Part shown: piece after piece, positions 24,911 to 34,411 of the stretch
How positions within the stretch are numbered: the first letter of the stretch is position 1
Layout of the letters: every line of letters begins with the position of its first letter
Assembly (NCBI GenBank): GCA_002339085.1
Contig: DDDX01000004.1
Coordinates: 1-34,469, forward strand
From: Cellvibrionales bacterium UBA1969
GTDB taxonomy: Bacteria > Pseudomonadota > Gammaproteobacteria > Pseudomonadales > UBA7434
Length of the DNA: 34,469 nt
Direction of reading: 5' to 3'
The notes under the pieces: model-generated
Seen by the model: the letters and a program-made list of their open reading frames with translations, nothing else
What the model was told of the DNA's origin: nothing
The model's database searches: none
Made by a program: the position numbers and the translations under genes

Positions 24911-25651
24911 TTATTCAGCCTGATAATTATCACAGTACGTTTGCGCTTGTTGCAGGTCTAAGCCGCCTTCATAAATTGCACGACCAGTAATTGCGCCGCA
25001 GATACCTTGGCTTGCAACTGCACGTAAAGCAACAATATCATCTTGGTTAGTAATACCGCCCGACGCAATGATCGGAATTGAAGAGGCCTGTGCCATTGCC
25101 TTAGTGGCTTCAACATTAACGCCCTGCATCATACCGTCACGAGCAATATCGGTATACACAATACTCGACACACCGGCTTGCTCAAACCGTTTGGCCAACT
25201 CTGTGGCCTTTATATCTGAAACTTCTGCCCAGCCATCGGTCGCCACTCGTCCATTTCTTGCGTCGAGACCAACAATAATATGACCTTCATATTCGCGGCA
25301 AGCTAAGTTGACAAATTCGGGTTGTTTAACAGCTTGAGTACCAATAATTAAATAATTAACCCCCGCGGCTAAATAGGCCTCAATAGTTTCGAAAGATCGA
25401 ATGCCGCCGCCAATTTGGATAGGCAAGTTAGGAAATTTTCTAGCGATTGCCTTCACCACGTCACCATTCACTGGTTGACCATCGAAGGCACCGTTTAAAT
25501 CAACCAAATGCAAGCGCCTTGCACCTGCGTTAACCCATTGCTCTGCCATAGCAACGGGGTCGTCTGAGAATACCGTCGAGTCGTCCATTAAGCCCTGACG
25601 TAAGCGTACGCACTCGCCGTCTTTTAAATCGATTGCAGGAATCACCACCAT
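24911..25651 (-). CDS. hisA: ProFAR isomerase HisA
   Basis: Isomerises ProFAR to PRFAR by an Amadori rearrangement, the step before HisFH. A 246-residue TIM barrel related to HisF. Catalytic aspartates are D8 (VIPAIDLKDG) and D130 (VGLDARNG); IQIGGGIRS and IASGGITN bind phosphate. The ATG at 25651, with GGAA nine bases upstream, is preferred over a TTG five codons earlier. It lies 51 bp downstream of hisH. Confidence 0.97.
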   Translation of the reverse strand: MVVIPAIDLKDGECVRLRQGLMDDSTVFSDDPVAMAEQWVNAGARRLHLVDLNGAFDGQPVNGDVVKAIARKFPNLPIQIGGGIRSFETIEAYLAAGVNYLIIGTQAVKQPEFVNLACREYEGHIIVGLDARNGRVATDGWAEVSDIKATELAKRFEQAGVSSIVYTDIARDGMMQGVNVEATKAMAQASSIPIIASGGITNQDDIVALRAVASQGICGAITGRAIYEGGLDLQQAQTYCDNYQAE

Positions 25652-25702
25652 TTTACTGCTTTCCAATGTTACAAATGTTTTTGTCTTTTATTGATAGAAA
25701 TG

Positions 25703-26371
25703 TTAACTGGCACCATCCCAATTAACAAAATTCTTCAATAACTGTAAGCCATCATGATGACTTTTCTCAGGGTGAAATTGTACAGCACAAATATTATCAC
25801 GAGCCAACATTGCGGTAATATCAATCCCATAATTTGTTTTTCCAACCGTATAAGCACAATCGTCAGCAGCCACAAAGTAACTGTGAACAAAGTAAAATCG
25901 CGCGCCACTTTCTATACTCCGCCAGAGCCGATGAGACTGGGTTTGCTCGACCTGATTCCAACCCATGTGCGGCACTTTCAATGCTAGCTGAGCATTGGTT
26001 TGTGGTTTCGCATCGCTAAAGTGATCGGTGAAGAACTGCACCCGACTAGGCAGTAAGCCTAAGCAATCGACTCCGTCATTCTCATCGGACCGAGTCATCA
26101 TGCCTTGCATACCCACACAAATCCCTAATAAAGGTTTTGATTGTGCAACCTCGTGAATCACTTGATCTAAGCCACGCGCACGCACTTCCGCCATACAATC
26201 ACCAATCGCACCCACACCGGGATAAACCACATGTGAGGCGCTCTTAATTAGCTCGGGATCATCGCCTACCCAAACATGGCGTTCAGGAGCGATATGGCGA
26301 AGGGCTTTGGCTATGGAATGGAGATTACCCATGCCATAGTCAATCACCGCTATGTCCACGGCTGTAGTCAT
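25703..26371 (-). CDS. hisH: Imidazole glycerol phosphate synthase subunit HisH
   Basis: The glutaminase half of IGP synthase, a class I amidotransferase that feeds ammonia through HisF. The 222 residues show the IDYGMGNLHS N-terminus, the oxyanion loop PGVGAIGDC, the nucleophile C85 in GICVGMQ, and H200/E202 in QFHPEKS. An AGGAACT element precedes the ATG. It is 37 bp after hisB and followed by hisA. Confidence 0.97.
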   Translation of the reverse strand: MTTAVDIAVIDYGMGNLHSIAKALRHIAPERHVWVGDDPELIKSASHVVYPGVGAIGDCMAEVRARGLDQVIHEVAQSKPLLGICVGMQGMMTRSDENDGVDCLGLLPSRVQFFTDHFSDAKPQTNAQLALKVPHMGWNQVEQTQSHRLWRSIESGARFYFVHSYFVAADDCAYTVGKTNYGIDITAMLARDNICAVQFHPEKSHHDGLQLLKNFVNWDGAS

Positions 26372-26408
26372 AAGGAGTTCCTGTTGATCATCGATGCGAT
26401 AATTGCGC

Positions 26409-27023
26409 TTACAAACTGCCTTTGGTTGATGGCATCACACCTGCCATGCGTGGATCTAGCTCAAGCGCCATGCGTAACGCTCTGCCAAATGCCTTAAAGA
26501 CTGTCTCGACTTGGTGATGGCTGTTTTCACCACGAAGACAATCAACATGCAAAGTCACATTGGCATGATTGATAAAGCCTTGAAAGAATTCATGAAATAA
26601 ATCAACATCAAAGCCGCCAACCGCTGATCGTGTAAAGGGCACATTAAACTCTAAACCTGGTCGGCCAGATAGATCAAGCACGACACGCGACAGAGCTTCA
26701 TCAAGAGGTACGTAAGCATAGCCATAACGGCGAATACCTTTTTTATCACCAACCGCTTTTGTGAAGGCTTGACCCATGGTGATACCAAGGTCTTCCACCG
26801 TGTGGTGGTCGTCAATATGTAAGTCGCCTTTAGCCTTAATATCTAAGTCAATCAGGCCATGACGGGCAATTTGATCAAGCATATGCTCAAGGAAGGGAAT
26901 GCCTGTATCAAATACTGCTTCGCCTGCCCCATCGAGATTCAATGTAACCACAATTTGTGTTTCTAATGTATCTCGGGCTACCGTCGCCTTTCGCGCGGAA
27001 ATTGGATTATTAGGCTGGCTCAT
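26409..27023 (-). CDS. hisB: Imidazoleglycerol-phosphate dehydratase HisB
   Basis: Dehydrates imidazole glycerol phosphate to imidazole acetol phosphate with a dinuclear Mn site. The 204-residue monofunctional form lacks the N-terminal histidinol-phosphatase domain of the E. coli HisB fusion, as is usual outside enterobacteria. Metal-binding motifs are FLEHMLDQIARHG (near 45-57) and DDHHTVEDLG (near 71-80), with a second set around ENSHHQVE toward the C-terminus. First gene of the four-gene his cluster; hisG, hisD and hisC are not in the window. Confidence 0.97.
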   Translation of the reverse strand: MSQPNNPISARKATVARDTLETQIVVTLNLDGAGEAVFDTGIPFLEHMLDQIARHGLIDLDIKAKGDLHIDDHHTVEDLGITMGQAFTKAVGDKKGIRRYGYAYVPLDEALSRVVLDLSGRPGLEFNVPFTRSAVGGFDVDLFHEFFQGFINHANVTLHVDCLRGENSHHQVETVFKAFGRALRMALELDPRMAGVMPSTKGSL

Positions 27024-27178
27024 ATCGCTCTCAAAATAATTAATAAAACACAGAATATAGGCTAATTATAATCAACTTAAGGGAAAGCCTACAGCCTGAA
27101 AACTCGGCAATTATGCCACCAAAAGCAGAAAAAAATAGGTTATTTGCTGATAGTTATTACTCACTGACCAAATTACAG

Positions 27179-27922
27179 CTAGCCCTTAGCTTGATTGGCT
27201 ACTGAATCCATCATGGCTTTTATCTCATCAGGGTCGCCTAAATATTCGCTGCTGACAGGCCTCAAATCAGCATCCAATTGATAGACCAAGGGAACGCCTG
27301 TAGGGATATTCAACCCCATAATATCGGTGTCGCTGATCGCTTCTAAGTACTTGACTAAGGCACGCAGGCTGTTGCCGTGAGCTGCAATGATTACTCGCTG
27401 TCCTGCCGCGATCGAGGGCCGAATAACATCATGCCAGTAAGGCAGCACACGGTCGATGGTTAAGGCCAAACTTTCGGCCCGCGGCAAGATGCTTGGGTCT
27501 ATGTCGGCATAACGGCTGTCATTCCCAGGAAAATGCTCGCTGTCTAACTCAACTAAAGGCGGTGGCGTATCAAAGCTGCGACGCCAAATTTTCACTTGCT
27601 CATCGCCATGCTTTTTAGCTGTTTCGACTTTATTTAATCCCGTTAACGCCCCGTAATGACGTTCATTTAATCGCCAACTACGCTCTGTGGGTAGATACAA
27701 CCGGTCCATTTCATCAAGCATCAGCCACAAAGTTCGCATCGCACGCTGCAGTACCGAAGTATATGCAATATCAAATTCAAATCCGCCTTGCTTTAATAAT
27801 TGACCCGCGTACTTAGCTTGCTGAATTCCCGCATCGGCCAAATCAATATCGTGCCAACCAGTGAATCGATTTTCTTGGTTCCAAATGCTTTCACCGTGCC
27901 GAATAAGAACAAGTTGATGCAT
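27179..27922 (-). CDS. gpmA: 2,3-bisphosphoglycerate-dependent phosphoglycerate mutase
   Basis: Interconverts 3- and 2-phosphoglycerate in glycolysis and gluconeogenesis through a phosphohistidine. The 247-residue length matches dPGM. IRHGES carries the phosphorylated H9; RFTGWHD, LNERHYGALTGLNK and AAHGNSLRALVKYLE are dPGM signatures that separate it from the general histidine phosphatases. A GGGTGAG ribosome site precedes the ATG. It stands alone between hisB and asmA. The unrelated gpmI is missing from its usual place beside envC, so this may be the main mutase. Confidence 0.96.
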   Translation of the reverse strand: MHQLVLIRHGESIWNQENRFTGWHDIDLADAGIQQAKYAGQLLKQGGFEFDIAYTSVLQRAMRTLWLMLDEMDRLYLPTERSWRLNERHYGALTGLNKVETAKKHGDEQVKIWRRSFDTPPPLVELDSEHFPGNDSRYADIDPSILPRAESLALTIDRVLPYWHDVIRPSIAAGQRVIIAAHGNSLRALVKYLEAISDTDIMGLNIPTGVPLVYQLDADLRPVSSEYLGDPDEIKAMMDSVANQAKG

Positions 27923-28127
27923 AGCTCACCCATGATTATGTCGTTTATACTAAAAACTCAAATTAAGATTATAGCGTAGATAAATAGCAATGACCGCTAT
28001 GATTTAAGCTGATAAAATAAACATTTATACAATTTTATTTAAAAATTAGCACTTAGCTTAAAAGTCACCTAAATCGTATCAGCCAATTTTGAAATTCATT
28101 GCCTCACTAGTCGGTCGAAGAGATAAA

Positions 28128-30407
28128 ATGTCAATAATGAAAAAGGTGCCGCTAAAATGGCTAACGCTGCCGCTGCTTGCACTCGCTACAGTGATAACAA
28201 GTTTATGGCTTCTCTTGTTGAGTGTCGATGCTAACAACTTCAAACCACAGATTGAATCGACTATTTACGATCGCTTTGGAATTCAATTATCCATTGATGG
28301 CCCGTTAAACTGGTCGATTAATTTTAACGGCTTACCCACCGCGGCTTTACAACTGAGCAATATCAATGCCTACCTTGCTGACAAACCGTTGTCGCAAAAC
28401 GAGCCTTTATTTGCCCATATCAGCCATTTAAAGCTTGGCATTGCTTTGAAACCGCTCCTCAATGGAACACTGGCTGTTGATCGCCTCACTGTCGACGGTG
28501 TTGATCTTAACTTGCAGATTAATCGCCAAGGACAAAAAAATTGGTTGGCCATTAACGCCCGCCATCATCAGCCGCTTTCAAACGAGCGATCACTTGAGAA
28601 TGCATCTTTAGGTGACCCGTCAAATCACACGCTGATTGATTTTAGCTTAGACACCCTACACCTAAGCAACGTTAAGCTACGTTACAAAGATGACCAACAA
28701 CAAAACTTTCATCAAATACACATCAATGACTTAAAAGCCAACACGTTCAACTTAAACGGCCAAGCGTTTTTAACAGAAGCCATCATTAGCTATCAGCAAA
28801 ACCCGCAAGAGTTGTCGCCAATAGAGTTGAAATTACGCTGTGATCTATCTCTGATGGGCTTGCTGCAACCCTCTCCCGACTATCCTCGCACGATGACCTT
28901 ACGTGACCTCGAGATGACACTTGTCGCGAGCAACAATAAAGCTCGAACTATTGCCTTGCAGGGTGACATTACTTATCGACTAAATGACCACGCTTTTGTG
29001 TTTGACAATTTCAGTCTAAAAACTAAGCACTCCATGATCAATTTACAAGTGAACGGGATTCCCACACTAGGCCACGATCAGCTAACACCAACTATCGACC
29101 TCACAGGGAAAATTAACGTTAACAGTGAAAATGTCGTGGCGGAGGCAACTAATATCGAACATTGGATGGACCAGCAATCACGATTTGATGTCGAGAATGA
29201 GCCGCCAATTGCACTGTCACTCGAAGCAGTCGTTAGCGGACAGCTAGATGCATTATCACAGAGATTATCATTAGTGAATCTAAAGGCTTATTTAGACGAC
29301 ACAAGTATTAAAGGCACGATAAGCGCGCTGATCAAACCTAATCAAATCAACACCATTTCTAGCCTGCTCGATATCGATCGTATCGATCTCAGTCGCTATT
29401 TGAAACCTTCAATAATCGGCAAAAAGACCGAGCTAACGCAGCAAACTGTAGCGAGAAATTTTATTAGTACGGCGCTGCCATTAACTGTTCTCGACCGTGC
29501 TAATCTGTTACTGACAACGCATATTGATTCGCTTATTTATGAGGGTATCACTGTTTCTAAAATACGATCTGGCATTGAAGTTAATGATGGCACCATAAAG
29601 ATTTTTCAAGTGACTGCTGAAGCCTTGCAGTCGACGTTTGACATTGATGCTAAGTTACTTCGTCATCAATCAATCAAGCCTCAGTTGACCATTAACGCGA
29701 GTGCGACAGGGCTAGATATAGCGGCACTATTAAAAACCTTAGACCACTCAAGTAAAACACCTGCCGCGCCTTTGGTTTCTGGCCGGCTTAATCTTACCAA
29801 TAACTGGGAGATGACTGGTAGCTCTGTCGGCGACTGGCAAGCAAGTTTAAATGGCAACAGCAAGGCTTCCATTCAAAATGGGCGTCTCTATGCTGATAAT
29901 ATTGAGCACCGCATTTGCCAAGCGGTTGCCGAGATTAGACAAACGAAACTAAGTCATGCATGGCCGTCTTTTACTGCGCTCAAAGCCAGTAACTTATTGA
30001 TTGATTGGCGTCGAGGCCATGGCAAAATTACTGATTTTACTGCCGACCTTGAAACCCTGAAGATTGCCGGCTCAGGTACGATTGATTTATCGACACTTCA
30101 ATTTCTGCTGGATGTTAATGGTCAAATGATTGGCACTTATCACGACTCGATCAATGATTATTTAAGCGACCCCGCTTGCGCAGTGAATGCGGAATATCAA
30201 ACGATTCAATGGCCAGTGTCTTGCCAAGGTCAGCTAAACAATGCTGAAGCGGCAAGCTGTCACATCAATCGTCAACGATTAAGCGACCAATTAGTGCAGT
30301 TAGCAAAAAAACAAGCCAAAACTCGTGTAGAAGATAAACTAAAGGAAAAACTCGGTGACGAATTAAAGCAGTTATTCAATAATCGGCTAGAAGGCTTACT
30401 CCGCTAA
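28128..30407 (+). CDS. asmA: AsmA family protein
   Basis: A large AsmA-like envelope protein. Members of this family have an N-terminal inner-membrane helix and a long periplasmic beta-rich groove, and are thought to move phospholipids between membranes. Here the helix spans about residues 10-30 and the AsmA N-terminal domain follows (DANNFKPQIESTIYDRFGIQL). The C-terminal AsmA_2-like region near 570-720 includes ASIQNGRLYADNIEHRICQA. I chose the ATG at 28128 with AGAG upstream (759 residues); a TTG at 28089 is the open upper limit. Its stop overlaps the mutY start as TAATG, so the two are translationally coupled. asmA-mutY-yggX order is conserved in pseudomonads. Confidence 0.9.
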   Translation: MSIMKKVPLKWLTLPLLALATVITSLWLLLLSVDANNFKPQIESTIYDRFGIQLSIDGPLNWSINFNGLPTAALQLSNINAYLADKPLSQNEPLFAHISHLKLGIALKPLLNGTLAVDRLTVDGVDLNLQINRQGQKNWLAINARHHQPLSNERSLENASLGDPSNHTLIDFSLDTLHLSNVKLRYKDDQQQNFHQIHINDLKANTFNLNGQAFLTEAIISYQQNPQELSPIELKLRCDLSLMGLLQPSPDYPRTMTLRDLEMTLVASNNKARTIALQGDITYRLNDHAFVFDNFSLKTKHSMINLQVNGIPTLGHDQLTPTIDLTGKINVNSENVVAEATNIEHWMDQQSRFDVENEPPIALSLEAVVSGQLDALSQRLSLVNLKAYLDDTSIKGTISALIKPNQINTISSLLDIDRIDLSRYLKPSIIGKKTELTQQTVARNFISTALPLTVLDRANLLLTTHIDSLIYEGITVSKIRSGIEVNDGTIKIFQVTAEALQSTFDIDAKLLRHQSIKPQLTINASATGLDIAALLKTLDHSSKTPAAPLVSGRLNLTNNWEMTGSSVGDWQASLNGNSKASIQNGRLYADNIEHRICQAVAEIRQTKLSHAWPSFTALKASNLLIDWRRGHGKITDFTADLETLKIAGSGTIDLSTLQFLLDVNGQMIGTYHDSINDYLSDPACAVNAEYQTIQWPVSCQGQLNNAEAASCHINRQRLSDQLVQLAKKQAKTRVEDKLKEKLGDELKQLFNNRLEGLLR

Positions 30408-31507
30408 TGGCCAAGCTCAAGACTGTGGAAAGCAAAAAATTTTCTGATGCCTTGCTGAATTGGTTCGACCATCACGGGCGAAAAGATTTGCCTTGGCAAA
30501 AAAATATTTCTGCCTACCGAGTGTGGATCTCTGAGATCATGCTGCAACAAACACAAGTTAAAACTGTAATCCCCTACTTTAAAAAATTTATCGCTCGATT
30601 TCCCGACGTAACCTCTTTAGCCTCTGCTAAAGAAGATGATGTGCTGCATTACTGGAGCGGCTTGGGCTACTATTCACGGGCAAAAAATTTACACAAAAGC
30701 GCGCAGCAAATTTGTCAGTTATATAACGGTGAATTACCCAACACTGTTGAGACACTTATGAGTTTACCAGGTATTGGCCGTTCAACGGCTGGCGCAATTG
30801 CCGCTATCGCTTTTCATCAGCACAACGCCATTCTCGATGGCAACGTTAAGCGCGTCTTAGCCCGTTATCATGCAGTAGGTGGCTGGCCGGGCAAAACGAC
30901 AGTCGCCAATACTTTATGGGATTTTGCTGAGACATTGACACCCAAGCAACGTGTTGCCGATTATACCCAAGCCATTATGGATCTAGGCGCCACACTCTGT
31001 ACCCGCAGTCGGCCATCTTGCCCAGAATGCCCAATGCAACTTGATTGCCAAGCCTTTCAACAGGACATGGTTGCTCACTACCCTGGCAAAAAACCAAAAA
31101 AAGTCATTCCTCTTAAAACCACCGCTATGTATGTTGTCATCAACCAGCAAGGTTATGTATTGCTGCAAAAAAGGCCGGCAACCGGCGTGTGGGCCAGTTT
31201 ATGGAGCTTGCCAGAAGACCCCCAACAACTAAGCGGTCTGGGTCTATGTCACGCCGCAACTAAGCAAGGCACAATGACAGTCGCACTAAATCAAGCAAAT
31301 CAATGGGCCTGTAATGGCAATATAGGGGATACGCTTCGCCACACATTTAGCCATTTCCATTTAGATATTAACCCCCGTTACTACCGCGTTAAAACACCCT
31401 CTCGTATTATGGAAGCGAAGCAATGGCTATGGTTTAATCCTGCAGAACCGTCTAAAGTTGGTATCGCCGCACCGGTGAAAAAATTAATCGATCAATTAGT
31501 TAAGTAA
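30407..31507 (+). CDS. mutY: Adenine DNA glycosylase MutY
   Basis: Removes adenine mispaired with 8-oxoguanine. The 366-residue protein has a helix-hairpin-helix GPD domain with catalytic E43 (SEIMLQQTQV), the hairpin LPGIGRSTAGAIAAIAF (120-136) and D144 (ILDGNVKRVLARY). The 4Fe-4S cluster has the expected C-x6-C-x2-C-x5-C spacing (C198, C205, C208, C214). A C-terminal NUDIX-like domain (about 228-360) recognises 8-oxoG, with HTFSHFHL a family landmark. It overlaps asmA by one base and is followed by yggX. Confidence 0.98.
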   Translation: MAKLKTVESKKFSDALLNWFDHHGRKDLPWQKNISAYRVWISEIMLQQTQVKTVIPYFKKFIARFPDVTSLASAKEDDVLHYWSGLGYYSRAKNLHKSAQQICQLYNGELPNTVETLMSLPGIGRSTAGAIAAIAFHQHNAILDGNVKRVLARYHAVGGWPGKTTVANTLWDFAETLTPKQRVADYTQAIMDLGATLCTRSRPSCPECPMQLDCQAFQQDMVAHYPGKKPKKVIPLKTTAMYVVINQQGYVLLQKRPATGVWASLWSLPEDPQQLSGLGLCHAATKQGTMTVALNQANQWACNGNIGDTLRHTFSHFHLDINPRYYRVKTPSRIMEAKQWLWFNPAEPSKVGIAAPVKKLIDQLVK

Positions 31508-31571
31508 CAAATAACTTACTGTAGGATAAACTGCCACTAAGTGATCACCTAGCGACATCTAAGGAGAATTT

Positions 31572-31844
31572 ATGACCCGTACCGTGCATTGCCGAAAATA
31601 CCAGCGTGAGCTACCAGGGCTGGAAGCACCACCGTATCCAGGACCAAAAGGAGAAATTATTTTTAATGAGGTGTCTCAACAGGCATGGACTGAATGGCAG
31701 AAATATCAGACTATGTTAATCAACGAGAAACATTTAAATATGCGCGATGTAGCGTCACGACAATTACTGCAAAGTGAAATGGAAAAATTTCTTGCCAGCG
31801 AGCACTATCATGCCGTAGAAGGCTATGTGCCGCCCGAATCCTAA
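31572..31844 (+). CDS. yggX: Probable Fe(2+)-trafficking protein YggX
   Basis: A 90-residue YggX protein, associated with protection of Fe-S clusters from oxidative damage. The N-terminal TVHCRKYQRELPGLE contains conserved C7; GPKGEIIFNEVSQQAWTEW and the NEKHLNMRD segment are family signatures. A strong AAGGAG lies before the ATG. It follows mutY by 64 bp, the conserved mutY-yggX pair (MutY is itself an Fe-S enzyme). Its last four bases overlap the stop of the convergent DCC-family gene. Confidence 0.97.
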   Translation: MTRTVHCRKYQRELPGLEAPPYPGPKGEIIFNEVSQQAWTEWQKYQTMLINEKHLNMRDVASRQLLQSEMEKFLASEHYHAVEGYVPPES

Positions 31845-32224
31845 GGCTGTTTCGACTGACTAAACCATGCCTGCAAACGAGGCCGTATCGGTAATAGCGC
31901 ATCGTAAGTCTGATTCACTAGCCATCGCATAAGTGGCAAAGAAAATAACCACGCTAGCAGCCGAAATTTTGGCAATGAAGCCCATAGCTGTAAAAAAGCA
32001 TCGCCACCTGTCTGCACCTTGCCGTTAGCGCCTTGTACGTGAAATCGCTGCATTAATTGATCGCGGCTAATACCCTCGGGTAGACCCTCAATAAGCGTTT
32101 GATCAGCTACGTTTAACCAGCAAATAGTCTCGGCGCCACGCTGCCGCTGGTAAAGGGCAATCTCGCGCGAGCACAACGGGCAGCTTCCGTCATAAAAAAC
32201 CGTCAGTGTTTGCTTGTCAGTCAT
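31841..32224 (-). CDS. DCC-family thiol-disulfide oxidoreductase-like protein (DUF393)
   Basis: A 127-residue DUF393 protein of thioredoxin-like fold. The DGSCPLC motif (C15, C18) near the N-terminus names the family; VADQTLIEGLPEGISRDQL and the VQTGGDAFLQLWASLP stretch are typical. Two short hydrophobic helices follow (about 83-100). No enzymatic role is established for this branch; a redox function is an inference from CxxC. It lies 34 bp downstream of the Sir2 gene on the same strand. Confidence 0.88.
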   Translation of the reverse strand: MTDKQTLTVFYDGSCPLCSREIALYQRQRGAETICWLNVADQTLIEGLPEGISRDQLMQRFHVQGANGKVQTGGDAFLQLWASLPKFRLLAWLFSLPLMRWLVNQTYDALLPIRPRLQAWFSQSKQP

Positions 32225-32258
32225 ACCATACCTTTTTATCCATCGTAATGGCTACAGG

Positions 32259-33089
32259 TTAAATGAATGTGCTCATCACCGCTGAGCAATCTTCTTCGAT
32301 TTTTAAATCAAACATGTCGTCGGCTCGCGTCTTTCCCCGGTTAATCGCGGCTATAGGTTTTTGCCAACGTTGTGCTGCACGACAAAAACGATAACCGGAA
32401 AAAACCGTTAGCGAAGAACCTACCACTAACAAACCATCGGCCTGTTGAAGTGCTGCCATCGCTTGCTCGACTCTAGCCTTGGGGACTGCACCACCAAAGA
32501 AAACCACTTCAGGCATTAAGACACCCCCGCAATTCAAACAATGGGGTGAAATCGTACGCAACGCAAGAATGTCTTCAACCGCTGCGTCACCATCGGGTTT
32601 AAATTGAGCCTCTAACTCAGCCAGATGATTATTTTGATTTAATAAACGCGTCTGTATTTGCGCCCGTGACTCACGTTTGTGGCAACTTAAGCACTGCGCC
32701 CTGTCTAAGCGACCGTGCAAGTCGATCACCCTCTGATGACCGGCAGCTTGATGAAGACGGTCGACATTTTGTGTTAGCAGTAAGCTCACATGCCCTTGCT
32801 GTTCTAGCTGTGCTAAAGCGCGATGCGCTACATTCGGTTGGGCTGCACCCACCGCTGGCCAGCCCACTGCACTGCGCGTCCAATAGCGTTGGCGAACGGT
32901 GGCATCCGCTATAAATTCAGCATGCTGAATCGGTTTTTTAACCAACCAACGACCCTCGTGATCGCGATAAGTATTGATGCCAGAGTCAACGCTTATGCCT
33001 GCACCGGTCAACACCATCAAGCGAGGGTAACGATCGATAAACTCGGCTAACTCCGAATAGGCTGTCAATGATCGCGCAAGTACTGTCAC
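32259..33089 (-). CDS. NAD-dependent protein deacylase, Sir2 family
   Basis: Sirtuins remove acyl groups from lysines using NAD, releasing nicotinamide. The 276 residues show the NAD loop LTGAGISVDSGI (28-39), LLTQNVDRLHQAAG (104-117), catalytic H125 in LHG and four zinc cysteines (C133/C136 and C184/C187), followed by FFGGAVP and VVGSSLTV. The YRDHEGRW loop and the RYWTRS segment resemble SIRT4-like class II sirtuins more than CobB. Translation begins at GTG with AGGAG seven bases upstream. The acyl specificity cannot be read from sequence. Confidence 0.93.
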   Translation of the reverse strand: MTVLARSLTAYSELAEFIDRYPRLMVLTGAGISVDSGINTYRDHEGRWLVKKPIQHAEFIADATVRQRYWTRSAVGWPAVGAAQPNVAHRALAQLEQQGHVSLLLTQNVDRLHQAAGHQRVIDLHGRLDRAQCLSCHKRESRAQIQTRLLNQNNHLAELEAQFKPDGDAAVEDILALRTISPHCLNCGGVLMPEVVFFGGAVPKARVEQAMAALQQADGLLVVGSSLTVFSGYRFCRAAQRWQKPIAAINRGKTRADDMFDLKIEEDCSAVMSTFI

Positions 33090-33158
33090 ACATAAGCTCC
33101 TAACTTACTGATTTAATTGCCGCCTGCCATGTCTTTTTAGTGCCAAACAGCAATGGTA

Positions 33159-34199
33159 CTAAGCACCCACAGTAAGATCGCATTCTTGGTAAACTGTATT
33201 TATACGCAAGCTATGGGATTTTGGCGCAGCTAAGAATTGCTCAAACTGTGTGTCGCGCTGTTTTCGCCAGTCGGAATAAGCCTTAGGCTCGCCCTCAACC
33301 AGCTGCTGCTCAAGCGCCTGCAACGCAGGCATTAAGGCAAAGTGACGGCGACTCAATGCCGCAGACTGTCGTTGTAAACCTTGAATCCAAAATTTAGACA
33401 CTACGTTTTGTAAAATCTCGGCTTGCTCCGAAAGCTGGCCACGAGGACAGATACGTTGCTGAACCAAAGCTTCATTATCAAACATTGTGTTGGCTTGTTT
33501 GAGATAGAGCAGTTGCTTTGATAAAGCGCGATACAAAGCGCCTCCATCGCCAGCGCGAATGACCGATAAATTTATTTCGTATGCCCTAATATCAGTAGCA
33601 TAGTCTCCGCTTAACCACCGGCTTACCCATGCATTCAATTGTTCTAGGGCGGTAATTAATGCGGCGCCTGCATTAGCAGGATAATTGTCTTCATGATTGC
33701 CTTCCTGCCAAAATTGTCTAAATTCTTTTTCGCCCAAGCTACCCTGCCAAATATACCACGCTAAGCGCCGCTTTTTTTCATCCATTACAGCACGGAGCTT
33801 TGCTGCGGTTTGCATTTGTCCTTGTGCGCGCAGGGTGATAATGCAAGCTGGTGCGTGGTGTAAAAAATCTAACTGGTAATGCAAACGCTGCGACGGTGAC
33901 GCTACCTTGCCTAGTGCGCTATTATGTCGCGCAATGACATAACGCAGTTCACAGTCATCAAGCGATAGGAAGGCTAATAGGCCAAGTGTTTTACGTTCCT
34001 TCGCCTCTACGTTAGCCTCAATCCACTCTCGCGGACGCGGATAAGAGAGATGGGAAATGGCAACAGCTTCAATAGTCTCAGACTCAAAAATACGGGCTAA
34101 TCGCTGGAGATAGTCTTGATACGCTGAATCTAACGACGATTGACAGCTGACTAATGCAAAGCATAAACCTATAGCCAAACTGTTGATCAAAATTTTCAT
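33159..34199 (-). CDS. DUF3080 family lipoprotein
   Basis: A 346-residue predicted lipoprotein: the signal peptide ends in the lipobox LVSC with lipidated C19. LSYPRPREW, LGLLAFLSLDDCELRYVIARHNSALGKV and SQRLHYQLDFLHHAPACI are what I recognise as the DUF3080 pattern found in pseudomonads and relatives. The rest is mainly alpha-helical with conserved-looking cysteines at the DDCEL and PAC positions, which may form a disulfide. Function is unknown. It ends 69 bp from the Sir2 start and diverges from the tRNA-Phe gene. Confidence 0.75.
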   Translation of the reverse strand: MKILINSLAIGLCFALVSCQSSLDSAYQDYLQRLARIFESETIEAVAISHLSYPRPREWIEANVEAKERKTLGLLAFLSLDDCELRYVIARHNSALGKVASPSQRLHYQLDFLHHAPACIITLRAQGQMQTAAKLRAVMDEKKRRLAWYIWQGSLGEKEFRQFWQEGNHEDNYPANAGAALITALEQLNAWVSRWLSGDYATDIRAYEINLSVIRAGDGGALYRALSKQLLYLKQANTMFDNEALVQQRICPRGQLSEQAEILQNVVSKFWIQGLQRQSAALSRRHFALMPALQALEQQLVEGEPKAYSDWRKQRDTQFEQFLAAPKSHSLRINTVYQECDLTVGA

Positions 34200-34351
34200 G
34201 GATTATTCTGCTATCTCGTTCTGGATATTCACAATCACACTATCCTATACGGCAAAAAACAGTATCGAGATTGATATAAGCGACTTTCCTGCTAAGCTTG
34301 AATTATTAAACAGTATGAAAAAACCGTGTACTGATGCTTGGACAATCTACC

Positions 34352-34380
34352 TTGACTCAGCAGACAAGTGCAGGTTTAAT
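34352..34380 (+). promoter_or_regulatory. Promoter of tRNA-Phe
   Basis: TTGACT (34352-34357) and TTTAAT (34375-34380) are separated by 17 bp. The next bases, ACGCGCTC, form a GC-rich discriminator of the kind found at stringently controlled stable-RNA promoters. Transcription would start about 25 bp before the mature tRNA. Confidence 0.6.
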
Positions 34381-34411
34381 ACGCGCTCTTTTAATTTTAC
34401 CGCTAAAAAAT

